A stretch of 64,000 nt of DNA from Caulobacter sp. FWC26 (GCF_002742645.2 NZ_CP033875.1:2024001-2088000); one strand, 5' to 3'. Counted from the stretch's first letter, positions 43,547-53,423 are shown. Program-made: numbers and translations. Notes: generated by a model from the sequence alone, not told the origin.

Positions 43547-45685
43547 TCATTCGGCTGCGACAAGGTGCGCTTCGTCGTCGGTGGCCTCCGCCGTGACAAC
43601 CTCGTCGTCGCCGGCGAGGAACGCGGGCAGCGCCGCATCGTCGTCCTCGCCGCCAGCCTCGACCTCCGGCGTGGACACCTCGGCATCGTCGATCAGGCGC
43701 AGCGGCTCGGGCAGCCAGCCGGTCTCGGCGAGCAGCCGCTCGGCCTCCTTGGCCATGTCGCCCTTCTTCAGGTGGTCGATGAGCTGCGCGGCCTGCTCTC
43801 CGACGCCCTCGCGAACCGCCTGCAGGATGCGGGGCTTGGTGACACGGTTGAGGTAATTGCCGAAGGTCGGGCGCCAGCCGGCCTCCACCAGATCGAGCCC
43901 AGTCGCCTTGGTCAGGCGGTCGGCCTGGGCGAGCCGCATGCCGAGCGTGTGCTGCGACACGCCGCCGGCGCTGTGCGGGTTCGGCCGCTCATAGAGCGCG
44001 TTGACGCCGTAGCTGACGCAATGCGCCAGCAGCGCCATCCGGCTGGCGTCGTCCAAGCCCGCGAGCCAGTCCCATAGGGCATCGTCGTCCTTCGGGATGT
44101 CGCCGGCCCAGGCGGCGTGACGGTCCTGCACCGCGCGGGCGGACGGGCAGTCCTTCAGCCCATCGTCCTGCGCCGGGAAGAAGACGTGCTTCACCCCGGC
44201 CTCCATGGCGCCCGTGTACATGCGGGTCATGAAGGTGTCCGACACCAGCTTGTGGAGCAGTGCGGTCATGGCGACGTGCGGGTTCTCCGCGACGGCGTTG
44301 CGCAGCGCGAGGGTGCGATAGGCCGTCAGCTCGATGACCAGGCGCTCGGGGAGCGGCTTGATCGCGTCGTCCTCGTCGTCCTCCGCCTCGACGGGCTGGC
44401 CGCCGATCGTGATGACGGCGCGCTGCACGGCCGGCGCACCGGGCTCATCCGACCGACCTTCGGTTTCGCCCCCATCGGCCTCGGCGCCGGGGTCGGGAGC
44501 CTCGTCCTCGGCCCGGACATAGCCGCGATCGATGGCGACGGTGCCGTCATGAGCGATGCTGATGAACACACCGGCGCGGGCGATGTCGGCGGCCTCGAAT
44601 CGCACGGGACGGGTGTCGAAGGCCGACAGCGCCGTCTCGATCTCGCCGAGCCGCTGGTCGACCTCGTCGGGCAACTCATCGGCGTCCTCATATTCGGCCT
44701 CGAGCTTCTGGTACTCGGAGTTGAGCGCCGCGATCGTCGCCTGTTCATCCGCCGTCAGGTCGAGCGGTTCGCCCTGCAGCTCGCGCAGGCCGCGCGTTGC
44801 GTCGTAGGGGAAGCTGACCGCGACCTCGATCCACTTCCAGGCCTCGGCGGCGATGGTCTCTGCCGTCGCCTTCAGCTTCTCTGCGACCAGCCGATCGAGC
44901 AGCGCCGCATCCTGCAGCCAGCCGCCATCGTCGGACTGGAACAGGTCGCGCATGACGATGCCACCGGCCAGCTCATAGGCTTCGACACCGACGAAGACGG
45001 CGCGCTTGTCCGAAGCGCGCACCGTCGTCTCGGTGAGCATGCGACGGATTTGATAGGGCTCCTTCGACCAAGCGTCCTTGATCGCCTCCCAGACCTGCTC
45101 CTGGCGGGCATGGTCGTCGGTGACGGTGAAGGCCATGAGCTGGTCGAGCGTCATGCCGTCCTCGGCATAGACGTCGAGCAGGACGGGCGATGCGGCCGCG
45201 AGGCGCAGGCGCTGCTTGACCACCTGGACCGGGACGAAGAGCGCTGCGGCGATCTCCTCCTCGGTCTTGCCCTTCACCCGCATATCCTGGAAGGCGCGGA
45301 ACTGGTCCAGCGGATGAAGCGGCGCGCGATCGATATTCTCGACCAGCGACACTTCCTCGGACAGGACCTCGTCGTCGCGCTTGCGCACGACGCACGGCAC
45401 GGGGGCGATCTTGGCGAGGCGCTTCTGCTTGACCAGCAGCTCCAGCGCACGGAAGCGGCGGCCGCCGGCCGGGACCTCGAACATGCCGGTCTCCTGACCT
45501 TCGGCGTCGACCACGGGCACGACGCTGAGGCTCTGGATCAGGCCGCGACGCGCGATCGAGGCCGCCAGGTCCTCGATCGAGATGCCGGCCTTCACACGCC
45601 GGACGTTGGACTGGCTGAGCACCAGCTTGTTGAAGGGGATGTCGCGTGAGGACGACAGGATGATCTTCTGAACTGCAGTAGCCAT
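43547..45685 (-). CDS. parB: Large ParB/Srx-domain protein of ICE type
   Basis: The 712-residue protein has an N-terminal ParB/Spo0J domain: LVLSQSNVRRVKAGISIEDL, GGRRFRALELL, LSEEVSLVENIDRAPLHPLD (the ParB box region) and the helix-turn-helix TEEEIAAALFVPVQVVKQRL. The long C-terminal part has acidic linkers and no known enzyme motif. It is much longer than chromosomal ParB (about 300), a form typical of ICEs and plasmids, and may act on gene expression rather than partition. The start is preceded by the shared leader (variant b). Confidence 0.9.
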   Translation of the reverse strand: MATAVQKIILSSSRDIPFNKLVLSQSNVRRVKAGISIEDLAASIARRGLIQSLSVVPVVDAEGQETGMFEVPAGGRRFRALELLVKQKRLAKIAPVPCVVRKRDDEVLSEEVSLVENIDRAPLHPLDQFRAFQDMRVKGKTEEEIAAALFVPVQVVKQRLRLAAASPVLLDVYAEDGMTLDQLMAFTVTDDHARQEQVWEAIKDAWSKEPYQIRRMLTETTVRASDKRAVFVGVEAYELAGGIVMRDLFQSDDGGWLQDAALLDRLVAEKLKATAETIAAEAWKWIEVAVSFPYDATRGLRELQGEPLDLTADEQATIAALNSEYQKLEAEYEDADELPDEVDQRLGEIETALSAFDTRPVRFEAADIARAGVFISIAHDGTVAIDRGYVRAEDEAPDPGAEADGGETEGRSDEPGAPAVQRAVITIGGQPVEAEDDEDDAIKPLPERLVIELTAYRTLALRNAVAENPHVAMTALLHKLVSDTFMTRMYTGAMEAGVKHVFFPAQDDGLKDCPSARAVQDRHAAWAGDIPKDDDALWDWLAGLDDASRMALLAHCVSYGVNALYERPNPHSAGGVSQHTLGMRLAQADRLTKATGLDLVEAGWRPTFGNYLNRVTKPRILQAVREGVGEQAAQLIDHLKKGDMAKEAERLLAETGWLPEPLRLIDDAEVSTPEVEAGGEDDDAALPAFLAGDDEVVTAEATDDEAHLVAAE

Positions 45686-45700
45686 CGGGGATTACTCCGC

Positions 45701-45771
45701 GACGGGCGCCGAGAGACTCTCTCTCAGCCCTAAACCCGTCACGAAGCGAAGCGCCGCCCTCTTCCTCTAAA
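45701..45771 (-). promoter_or_regulatory. Shared structured 5' leader before parB (variant b)
   Basis: The coding strand can pair GACGGG (45735-45740 complement) with CCCGTC (45701-45706 complement) around a purine-rich GAGAGAGAG loop. A GAGGAAGAGGG segment lies upstream. It ends 16 nt from the ATG. Near-identical to the DUF932 leader. Confidence 0.65.
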
Positions 45772-45858
45772 GGGGGCAGCGCCACGGACCGGGAAACCAG
45801 AAAGGCACGGAAGCGCAGAGCCGGAGACACGCAAACCGCATCCCCGGCCTTGCGGAGA

Positions 45859-47052
45859 TCAGGCCGCCCGATCGAGCAGCTTCTTAGCCTTGGCCTCCAT
45901 GTCGAGACGGGCGTCCTGATGCGCCTTGTCGCGGGCAACGGCGGTGATGCCCTGCACGAAATCGAAGATCGACTCGGGCGGCCGGCCTTCCTCGGCCAGC
46001 ACGGTGTCGATGATCTTGCTGGTCTCGGCCTTCGAAAAGCCGCGGCGGCGCAGGAAGTCGGTACGGTCCTCATCGGTGCGTGCCACGATTCTCTCGCGGG
46101 CTGCCTTTATGCCGTTTACGAAAGGCAGGGCTGAGGAGTTGGCGAAGTTCGCCAGCGCCGGCGCCGCCTCATGGGCGAAGCGGTTGGCGGCATATTTGGA
46201 GTGGCGGATGGTGATTTCCTCGAAATCCTCCACGCCCCATAAATTGCGATTCTGGCAGACCGCCCGCAGATAGAAGCTCGCCATGCCGAGCGTCTTGGCG
46301 CCCACCTCGGAGTTCCAGCAGTAGAAGCCGCGGAAATAGAGATCCGGCGAGCCGTCCGCCAGCCGTCCGGCCTCGATCGGGTTCAGGTCGTCGACGAGGA
46401 ACAGGAAGACATCCCGATCGGAGGCATAGAGCGTCGTGGTGTCTTTGGTGATGTCGACGCGCGGATTGTAGATGCCGGTCGACCAGTCCAGCACGCCTGG
46501 CACCTTCCAGCGTGTGTCGCCCGTGCCGTTGCCGGCGATGCGCTGCACCGCCTCGACCAGCTCGTGGTCGAAGATGCGGCCATAGTCCGGGCCGGTGACG
46601 GCGCGCAGTTCGACACGGCCGTTATCGGTTTCGAGCGTCTTGATCTGCTCGGCCCGATTGGACGTCAGGCCATATTGCAGGTTGATGGCGGCGAGCGGCG
46701 CCGGGAGTTGGCGCAGATAGGCGGCCGGCGCGCCGACCAGGCCGGCCAGTTGGCCGAAGCTCCAATGGGTCGGGGCGATAGGCGTATCCGTGCCGGGAAG
46801 GATCAACGCCAGGCGTTCCGGGTCGCGGCGGTTCGCCTCCACATGGATGAGTGCGCTTTCCACGACACGCGTCCGGCTGCGGTCGGCCCGGTCGCGAACG
46901 GAATGCGCCAGCTCGGACAGAGATAGATAGCGCTCATCCGCTGGCCGGGAGAACCATTCGGACGAGACGCGGCCGATCTGCTCGCCACGGCTGACATCGA
47001 CCTTGTAACCGCCACGCGCATCACTGCGCGCATCGAGGACCTGTATGTTCAT
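45859..47052 (-). CDS. DUF932 protein
   Basis: About 397 residues from ATG 47052. The DUF932 core shows SEWFSRPADERYLSLSELA, APTHWSFGQLAGLVGAPAAY, FRGFYCWNSEVGAKTLGMAS and CQNRNLWGVEDFEEITIRHS. Such proteins (phage- and plasmid-borne, sometimes called LigD- or ArdA-associated) have no proven function; an anti-restriction role has been suggested only by context. It is the first backbone gene next to the defence cargo and has the shared leader (variant c). Confidence 0.88.
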   Translation of the reverse strand: MNIQVLDARSDARGGYKVDVSRGEQIGRVSSEWFSRPADERYLSLSELAHSVRDRADRSRTRVVESALIHVEANRRDPERLALILPGTDTPIAPTHWSFGQLAGLVGAPAAYLRQLPAPLAAINLQYGLTSNRAEQIKTLETDNGRVELRAVTGPDYGRIFDHELVEAVQRIAGNGTGDTRWKVPGVLDWSTGIYNPRVDITKDTTTLYASDRDVFLFLVDDLNPIEAGRLADGSPDLYFRGFYCWNSEVGAKTLGMASFYLRAVCQNRNLWGVEDFEEITIRHSKYAANRFAHEAAPALANFANSSALPFVNGIKAARERIVARTDEDRTDFLRRRGFSKAETSKIIDTVLAEEGRPPESIFDFVQGITAVARDKAHQDARLDMEAKAKKLLDRAA

Positions 47053-47067
47053 GGGACCAATCTCCAC

Positions 47068-47142
47068 GACGGGCACCGGAAGCTCTCTCCCAGCTCTCAA
47101 CCCGTCACGGAAAACCGGTCCGCACTCTCACTCTCAGGGGGC
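47068..47142 (-). promoter_or_regulatory. Shared structured 5' leader before the DUF932 gene (variant c)
   Basis: GACGGG (47068-47073) and CCCGTC (47101-47106) form a stem enclosing GAGAGCTGGGAGAGAGC on the coding strand. A GAGAGTGAGAGTGCGG segment lies upstream and GGAG follows. It ends 15 nt before the ATG. Confidence 0.65.
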
Positions 47143-47574
47143 GTTGCGGGGTCTCCCCGCAGAAGGGGTCGACCGAGACAAAGGCTCGGCCGCCGGGGAA
47201 TGCTTTCCCCTCAAGGTCATCTCTGGAAGCCTCGACGGCCCACAACTAGGACATCGGCCGCGCGATCAGCTCCCGCAGGGGCCGCAAGCACCCCGTTGAA
47301 TCCCCAGGATGGGTTCGATATAAAGTTCCTGTTTTGTTCCTGCGTTGATTGAGGGAAGCACAGCCGGTCGAGATGTCGCCCACACTGGTCTGGCCGGCTG
47401 GGCGGCTGAGCTTCGCATCCCACGGGTCGAAAGAATGGTTAGGAAACTCTGTGGTAGAGAGGAAACGGTGGCGCTTTTGGCCTGATTCCGATAGCGTTGG
47501 CGAAGCAAGCGAGAGCCAAAAGCATCTGAGCAGGCAACAGTATAGCGAGGCCCAACCAAAGAAAGGAGGCGAGC
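47143..47574. promoter_or_regulatory. Intergenic region with inverted repeat upstream of ietA
   Basis: About 430 bp between the backbone and the defence cargo. Two notable elements are the dyad GCTTTTGGC (47472-47480)/GCCAAAAGC (47514-47522) with a 33-nt loop, and the ietA ribosome site AAAGGAGG at about 47562. The dyad may be an operator or attenuator for ietAS. No gene is seen. Confidence 0.5.
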
Positions 47575-48585
47575 ATGTCGACTAAGCAAATTCTCGCACT
47601 CCTGAACTCGCATATCGACGGGGATGAGGACCAGCTCCTGTCGATCGCCTTGCAGATCGCCGCTCAGGAAGCTCGCCAGGGCCGTGCGGATGACGCTGAG
47701 AAGCTGAAACGGCTTGTCCAGAAGGCACGTGATCAGCGAGGGACCGGCAAACCTGCCGGCGGACAGACCCCGATCCCGCTCGCCCGGCCGCGCGGCGAAT
47801 TGCAGGGCCTCGTCGAGAGCGCCTATCCCAAGGTTGCGCTCTCGAGCATGGTGCTCTCCGATGAAATTGCCAAGCGGCTGGGCCGTGTCGTCCGCCAGCA
47901 GCAGGAGCGTGCGACCCTGCGTGAGCACGGACAGACCCCCGCCACGCACATGCTCCTTGTTGGCCCGCCCGGAACGGGCAAGACGATGACGGCCTCGGCC
48001 TTGGCCGGCGAACTGCGGCTGCCGCTGTTCACGGTCCGGCTCGAATCGCTGTTCAGCCGGTTTTTCGGCGAGACCGCCGGCAAGCTGCGCTTGCTCTTCG
48101 ACCAGATTGCGCAGACCCGCGGCGTCTATCTACTTGATGAGTTCGACGCGATCGGCTCTCGCCGAGGCCACCCGAACGATGTCGGCGAAATACGACGGGT
48201 TCTGAATTCGGTGCTGGCCTTCATGGAGGAGCCAAATTCAACCGACAGTCTCGTGCTGGCCGCGACCAATCATGTCGAGATCCTGGACGAAGCTCTGGCG
48301 CGTCGTTTCGACGAAGTGGTCGAATATACATTGCCAGACGCGACGTCAGCGCGGGCCATCGTTGAACGTCGGCTTGGCAAGTTCAAGTTCGCGTCGACGG
48401 TATGGCCCGGCATTGAAAGCGTGCTCGAAGGCCTGAGCCAGGGCGAGTTGGTCCGCGCGGCCGATGCCGTCGTCAAGGACGCCATCCTGGAAGGCGCCTC
48501 GAAGGTATCGCCCGATGCCTTGCGTGACGCGCTCCAAAATCGACAGACTTTGAAGGGCAAGTTCCGTCGCCAACCCGGCCGTTAG
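47575..48585 (+). CDS. ietA: IetA-type AAA ATPase (antitoxin/partner of IetS)
   Basis: The 336-residue AAA+ ATPase contains LLVGPPGTGKTMTASALAGE (Walker A, about 125), YLLDEFDAIGSRRG (Walker B), ATNHVEILDEALARRFDEVV (sensor and arginine-finger region) and a helical lid. The 120-residue N-terminus is Gln/Arg-rich. The pairing with a subtilisin-like gene 52 bp downstream matches the IetA/IetS module, first described as a stability system of Agrobacterium pTiC58 and later listed among antiviral defences. The ATPase is expected to restrain or direct the protease. Confidence 0.8.
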   Translation: MSTKQILALLNSHIDGDEDQLLSIALQIAAQEARQGRADDAEKLKRLVQKARDQRGTGKPAGGQTPIPLARPRGELQGLVESAYPKVALSSMVLSDEIAKRLGRVVRQQQERATLREHGQTPATHMLLVGPPGTGKTMTASALAGELRLPLFTVRLESLFSRFFGETAGKLRLLFDQIAQTRGVYLLDEFDAIGSRRGHPNDVGEIRRVLNSVLAFMEEPNSTDSLVLAATNHVEILDEALARRFDEVVEYTLPDATSARAIVERRLGKFKFASTVWPGIESVLEGLSQGELVRAADAVVKDAILEGASKVSPDALRDALQNRQTLKGKFRRQPGR

Positions 48586-48637
48586 GCAGGCTCCGCCGAA
48601 CGGATCGAACGGAACGCGAATGAAGAAGTAGGAGCCT

Positions 48638-51190
48638 ATGGCAGAGCCCGATAATTTCGACACGAGAGACCGCGCGCATATCTCGATCGACGTCTTTCGT
48701 GAGACCGCGGCCTATACCTTTCCCTCACGCAATCAGGAACGCAAACCCCTCCGGGGAGACTATACGGCGCATGCGACGCAGCTCCTCGACCAGCTCGCAG
48801 CGGCGCTGGGGACGGTTCCGGCTGCCGCTGCCGACCCGCGCCTGCCCATACAGGGGCTGAAATCCGGTACTGTCGTGGAGGTCACGACGCTGCCGCCAGC
48901 GGAAGACTCCCGGATCAAGGCCGTGAAGGTGCCCGCGGCGCTGGAGTTTCCTACACAGGACGTTGTGATCTTGCGATCGGAGCGCAACGAGGACCGCACC
49001 GAAAGCGCCTTGGTGTTCGTGCCGGATGATGCCCGCGCCTTCCTGCGCAATCGCATCGCTGACTATGGACGCGATCCCGGCAATCAGAGACGCCCCGATG
49101 CCGAGCGGTTCGAGGTGATCGAGGAAGTCAGGGCTGCAGAAGCCGTATCGCTGTTCACCGGCGAGGTGGATCTGGCTGCGCCCGACATCCTATGGTGGGA
49201 GCTCTGGGTTCGCCAGCCGGTCGCACTAGCGGATCGCCTGGTGGCGGCGGCCCGCAATGCGAACATCGATGTGCACGGCGATCGCCTGATCTTTCCCGAC
49301 ACGACGGTTGTCTTCATTCACGCGGTTGCTGCGGCGGTGGCAGCGTTCGCGGCGCGCGTGCCAGGCGCCATCACCGAAATTCGCCGCGCGACGGGAACGA
49401 TCGAGCCTTTCCTCGACCGTGGGGAGACCGGTCTTGGACAGCATGACTGGGTGGAAGAGCTGGCGCAGCGCGTGAGCCCGCCGTCTCCTGACGCTCCCGT
49501 GGTCTGTACGCTCGACACTGGCGTGATGGCGGCTCATCCGTTGATTGCGCCCGGCCTGCGCGGCGCTTGGGCTTACGATCCCGCCTGGGGTGCGGACGAT
49601 CACCAGCCGCATGGCGGTCACGGCACGCCGCTTGCGGGGCTCGTACTCTACGGCGACCTGGAACCGTTGATGAACGATGAGCGTCCTGTCGAACTCACCC
49701 ATGGCGCCGAATCCATGAAGCTGCTGCCGCCCGGCGGGTTTCCGCCAACAAAGCCGCCCAGCTACGGTGTGGTGACCCAGGGCGCCGTCAGTTCGGTCGA
49801 GATCGAGCGCCCGGATGTGGTGCGGAGCTTTTGCATCGCCACGTCCGCCACCGATTTCCCTCCAAGCCGGCCATCGACTTGGAGCGGTGCGATCGACCAG
49901 ATCGCGGCGGGGGCCATGCCAGGCGAGGCTGATGACACCGTCCCGGCCGCGGAACGACCGAAGAGGCTGATCGTCGTCGCCACCGGGAACGTCTCTGGTG
50001 GCATGGCGGTGGACGTCCTTCCTTCGCAGCCTCTGGAAGACCCGTCACAGAGCTGGAACGCCCTGACCATCGGCGGCTTCACGCGCAAGGAGCAGCCGCC
50101 GGCGCCGCCGCCGGTGTTGCAGGCCGCCGTTCCGGCCAATCACCGCAGCCCGTTCAGTCGTGGCTCACAGTCGCTGCCCGACGACCTGACGCCGATTAAG
50201 CCGGAAGTCTTGTTCGAGGCCGGCAATATGATGTCGGACGCGACCGGCTTCTGCGGCTGGGACCCGGCCGTCTCTCTCCTGTCGGCCGGCTCCGATGTGA
50301 CGGCTGAACCGCTTGTCCCGTTCTGGGCGACGAGCGCTGCCGCCGGCATGGCCGGAAACTTCATCGGCCGCCTGCAGGCGGCTCGGCCGGACCTGTGGGC
50401 GGAGACGCACCGCGCACTGACCGTGGATTCGGCCCGATGGCCCGAACCGATCCGGAGAAAGTTCATCGGCACCGGTGCCCACTGGAAGACCGGGAAGGCG
50501 GCCACCAAGGGCAAGAAGCAGGAGATGCTTCGCGAGTTCGGTTACGGCGTACCGGACATCGAGCGAGCGATCCTGTCGGCGCGCAATGACGCCACGCTCG
50601 TCGCCCAGGCCGAGATTCAGCCCTTCGCGATCGGTGCGGACGGCCGGACCGGCGTGTTCAATGAGATGCACTTCTACGATCTGCCTTGGCCGAAAGCAGC
50701 GCTGGAGAAGCTCGAAAACGAGATTGTCACGATGAAGGTGACCTTGTCGTATTTCATCGAGCCGAACTTGGCGGGCAAGGCGGCGACCCGACCGGACACC
50801 TATCGTTCTTTCGGGCTGCGGTTTGACATGAAGAAGCGCACCGAGACGGCAGCGCGCTTCCGTAGCCGGATTTCAGCGAGCCAGGCCAAGGACGGCACCG
50901 AAGCCGATGGCGAGGCCAGTTGCTGGCTTCTAGGGCCAAAAGCTATCCAGGCGGGGTCGCTGCATTGCGATCTGTGGCGCGGCAGGGCGATCGAACTGGC
51001 AGGTCACGACGCCATCGCGGTCTATCCGGTCGGGGGATGGTGGAAGTCGCACGTCGGCCAGAAGCGGGTGGCTGATAAGGCGCGGTACGCTCTGGTCATT
51101 TCCATCTCTGCGCCCGGCCAAGATGTCGATCTCTACAGTGAGATCAGCACGCTTGTTGAGAACAAAGAGATAGAAGTGCTACTCGGTTAG
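48638..51190 (+). CDS. ietS: IetS-type subtilisin-like serine protease (S8)
   Basis: The 850-residue protein has a 270-residue N-terminal region, then the S8 catalytic domain: Asp in VVCTLDTGVMAAHPL (about 290), His in HQPHGGHGTPLAGLVLYG (about 328), an oxyanion Asn in VVATGNVSGG and Ser in FWATSAAAGMAGNF (about 568). It has no signal peptide, so it acts in the cytoplasm. A C-terminal beta-rich domain may recognise targets. It is co-transcribed with ietA. It probably acts as the toxic effector after infection or plasmid loss (inference). Confidence 0.8.
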   Translation: MAEPDNFDTRDRAHISIDVFRETAAYTFPSRNQERKPLRGDYTAHATQLLDQLAAALGTVPAAAADPRLPIQGLKSGTVVEVTTLPPAEDSRIKAVKVPAALEFPTQDVVILRSERNEDRTESALVFVPDDARAFLRNRIADYGRDPGNQRRPDAERFEVIEEVRAAEAVSLFTGEVDLAAPDILWWELWVRQPVALADRLVAAARNANIDVHGDRLIFPDTTVVFIHAVAAAVAAFAARVPGAITEIRRATGTIEPFLDRGETGLGQHDWVEELAQRVSPPSPDAPVVCTLDTGVMAAHPLIAPGLRGAWAYDPAWGADDHQPHGGHGTPLAGLVLYGDLEPLMNDERPVELTHGAESMKLLPPGGFPPTKPPSYGVVTQGAVSSVEIERPDVVRSFCIATSATDFPPSRPSTWSGAIDQIAAGAMPGEADDTVPAAERPKRLIVVATGNVSGGMAVDVLPSQPLEDPSQSWNALTIGGFTRKEQPPAPPPVLQAAVPANHRSPFSRGSQSLPDDLTPIKPEVLFEAGNMMSDATGFCGWDPAVSLLSAGSDVTAEPLVPFWATSAAAGMAGNFIGRLQAARPDLWAETHRALTVDSARWPEPIRRKFIGTGAHWKTGKAATKGKKQEMLREFGYGVPDIERAILSARNDATLVAQAEIQPFAIGADGRTGVFNEMHFYDLPWPKAALEKLENEIVTMKVTLSYFIEPNLAGKAATRPDTYRSFGLRFDMKKRTETAARFRSRISASQAKDGTEADGEASCWLLGPKAIQAGSLHCDLWRGRAIELAGHDAIAVYPVGGWWKSHVGQKRVADKARYALVISISAPGQDVDLYSEISTLVENKEIEVLLG

Positions 51191-51297
51191 CGTACCGATT
51201 AAGAGGGCGGGACAAAGCCGCAGTGGGCGGGTTGGGCGGGCATGGACGCTCTCGTACCGGTGTTCAAGGGGCACTTCACTCTTGAAGGCCTACGGCG

Positions 51298-51786
51298 TTA
51301 CGCGAACAGGCGAGCGACCTCGGCCATCGGGAGGAAAAGACGGCGGCCGGCGTTATCCAAGGGAAGGAAGTCGTAGGCGCGGTAGAAAGCTCCTGCGGCT
51401 TCGTCCTTCGCGTCGACCAGGATGGCGAATGTGGTGATTTCGCTGCGCAGCGCTCGTGCGAAGGCGTCCAAAAGCATGTGCTCGCCCAGTCGGCGTCCGC
51501 GATGGCGCCGATCGACGGCGAGTCGCCCGAGCAACGTCGCCGGTACGACGGGGTAGCGCGGCAAGCGCTTCGTCAGCGTTGCCGGAAGGTTGGACAGAGC
51601 GATCGATGTTCTGGCAAGTGTCGAGAACGCGAGAGGCGTGAGATCACCCTCTACGAGGACGAAACAGGAGGCGACGCGTCGGCGAACGTCCTGACTGGCT
51701 TGGGTGCGGAAATATCGGTCTAGCGCGTCCACGCCGGACTCGAACCCGGCGCGATCGTGAGTGTCGTCGAGTGTCTGGATCAACAA
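51298..51786 (-). CDS. GNAT-family acetyltransferase toxin
   Basis: The 162-residue protein starts at TTG 51786, three bases after the antitoxin stop. The acetyl-CoA site is LGRLAVDRRHRGRRLGEHML (the RxxGxG/A-like P-loop). FYRAYDFLPL is the C-terminal signature of TacT/AtaT-like toxins, which acetylate aminoacyl-tRNA. It pairs with a DUF1778 antitoxin. It lies convergent to ietS and on the opposite strand from the rest of the defence cargo. Confidence 0.85.
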   Translation of the reverse strand: MLIQTLDDTHDRAGFESGVDALDRYFRTQASQDVRRRVASCFVLVEGDLTPLAFSTLARTSIALSNLPATLTKRLPRYPVVPATLLGRLAVDRRHRGRRLGEHMLLDAFARALRSEITTFAILVDAKDEAAGAFYRAYDFLPLDNAGRRLFLPMAEVARLFA

Positions 51787-51789
51787 GGG

Positions 51790-52107
51790 CTAGCGAGCAT
51801 TCGGCTCATGCGCCGCGACCGACGCCATATAGCGCCGAGCGGCCGCGGAAAGTCGCGAGCCGGGCTCTCGGGGGTTCAGGAGAGCCTCGGCGAAAGCGCG
51901 GCTTTCATCAACCGCTAGCTTGACCGACTGCAGGTCCTCAAGGGTGCGCACGGCGGCCTCATGCACGCTCGAGATGACAAAATCCGTGAGCGTTCGGCCC
52001 TGCAACTCGGCAGCACGGAGGAAAAGTTCCTTCTGATCAGAGGACACACGCGCCTCCAATCGCTCGCTGCGGGCCGCGACCCGCCTTTTCGCCGCCGTAT
52101 GTTTCAT
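51790..52107 (-). CDS. DUF1778 antitoxin
   Basis: About 105 residues from ATG 52107. The N-terminal ribbon-helix-helix is ERLEARVSSDQKELFLRAAE, then LTDFVISSVHEAA, as in TacA/AtaR. The C-terminal tail (FAEALLNPREPGSRLSAAAR) should wrap the toxin. It probably represses its own promoter, in the 124-bp divergent region shared with hsdS. Confidence 0.85.
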   Translation of the reverse strand: MKHTAAKRRVAARSERLEARVSSDQKELFLRAAELQGRTLTDFVISSVHEAAVRTLEDLQSVKLAVDESRAFAEALLNPREPGSRLSAAARRYMASVAAHEPNAR

Positions 52108-52231
52108 GGGCCATTGCCTTAATGATCGCCTGAAGGCTATTGTACGGCTTACAGCCGGACGCATCAAGGGGGTGAAGGCGAGCCTTTGGGCGGTTCAGCT
52201 TCTTGGTGCGCGGTAATAGGCGCACAAGACC

Positions 52232-53423
52232 ATGAGCACGAACGACGATCAGACACCTTCTCGACCCGACCTTCCGGCCGGCTGGGCGGTGGTCCGCGTC
52301 GACCAGGCCGGCGCCGTTCGACTCGGCCGTCAACGGTCCCCGGATCAAGCCATGGGCGAACACCTGACCAAATATATTCGAGCCGCGAATATCACCCCTG
52401 CGGGTATCAATCTTGATGACCTGCTGGAGATGAATTTCACCCCGGCCGAGCAGCAGGTGTTCGGTCTTGAGGTGGGGGATGTCCTGCTGACCGAAGCCTC
52501 GGGGAGCGCTAGCCAAGTCGGCCGATCAGCGATCTGGCGCGGTGAGGTGCAGCCCTGCTGCTATCAGAACACGGTCATCCGTTTTCGCCCCCATCTAACC
52601 ACGCCCGAGTATGCGTTGATCGTATTCCGACAAATGGCCGTATCCGGCGCCTTCGCTCAAGCCGCTCGAGGTGTCGGCATTCAGCATCTCGGCGCTTCGC
52701 GATTCGCAGAACTAGACTTTCCATTGCCACCGTTGAAGGAACAGGCGCGGATCGTTGCCATAGCTGACCAACGCTTGACCGAAATCCGCGAGGCCGAGAC
52801 GCGACTCCAGTCCGCATTGCGGCTTCTGGATGAGCAGCTCCGAGAGGTGCTCGCTGCGGCCGTTGCCGGTGAGCTGGTCGCGCAGCGGGATGAAGAGCTA
52901 TCCGAGCGCAGCCGCACGCCGGCGAGCGCGGCGCGCGCTGAACCAGATCTATTCGGTCAAAGCGAACGGGCGCCTAACCTAGAAGGCTTTGACCCGGTGC
53001 TTCCCGCGGGCTGGGCTTGGTCGCGCGTCGATGGGGCGGGCGAGGTGACCCTCGGCCGCCAGCGTTCACCCAAGCATGAACGCGGCAAGCACATGCGGCC
53101 CTATCTTCGGGTCGCCAACGTCTATGAGGATCGGATCGATACCTCGGACGTGCTCCGCATGAACTTCGAGCCTGAGGAAGTGGCCATCTATGAATTGCGC
53201 GACGGGGACATTCTGCTGAACGAGGGACAGAGCCCTGAGCTGGTGGGTCGCCCAGCGATCTACCGAGGTGAGGTGCCGGGCGCGTGCTTCCAGAATACGC
53301 TTATACGCTTCAGAGCGTATGAGCACGTGGACCCCAATTACGCGCTGTTGGTCTTTCGACACTACATGCATTCGGGTGTTTTCAAATCCATTGCCCGGTG
53401 GTCGACCAACATTGCCCATCTAG
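52232..53423 (+). pseudogene. hsdS: Type I specificity subunit HsdS, 5' part (split by IS5)
   Basis: The first 397 codons of an S subunit. TRD1 (about 10-165) begins LPAGWAVVRVDQAGAVRLGR. The conserved helix follows with LPPLKEQARIVAIADQRLTE. TRD2 begins LPAGWAWSRVDGAGEVTLGR (about 255) and ends at STNIAHLG where the IS enters. The two TRDs are similar to each other (SAIWRGEVQPCCYQNTVIRF against PAIYRGEVPGACFQNTLIRF), so the target may have related half sites. With the IS present the frame runs on only to a TGA at 53450-53452. Confidence 0.9.

Noticed and set aside
44117..45649. A 510-codon frame opposite parB
   Set aside because: A mirror of the parB coding strand, without domain signals.
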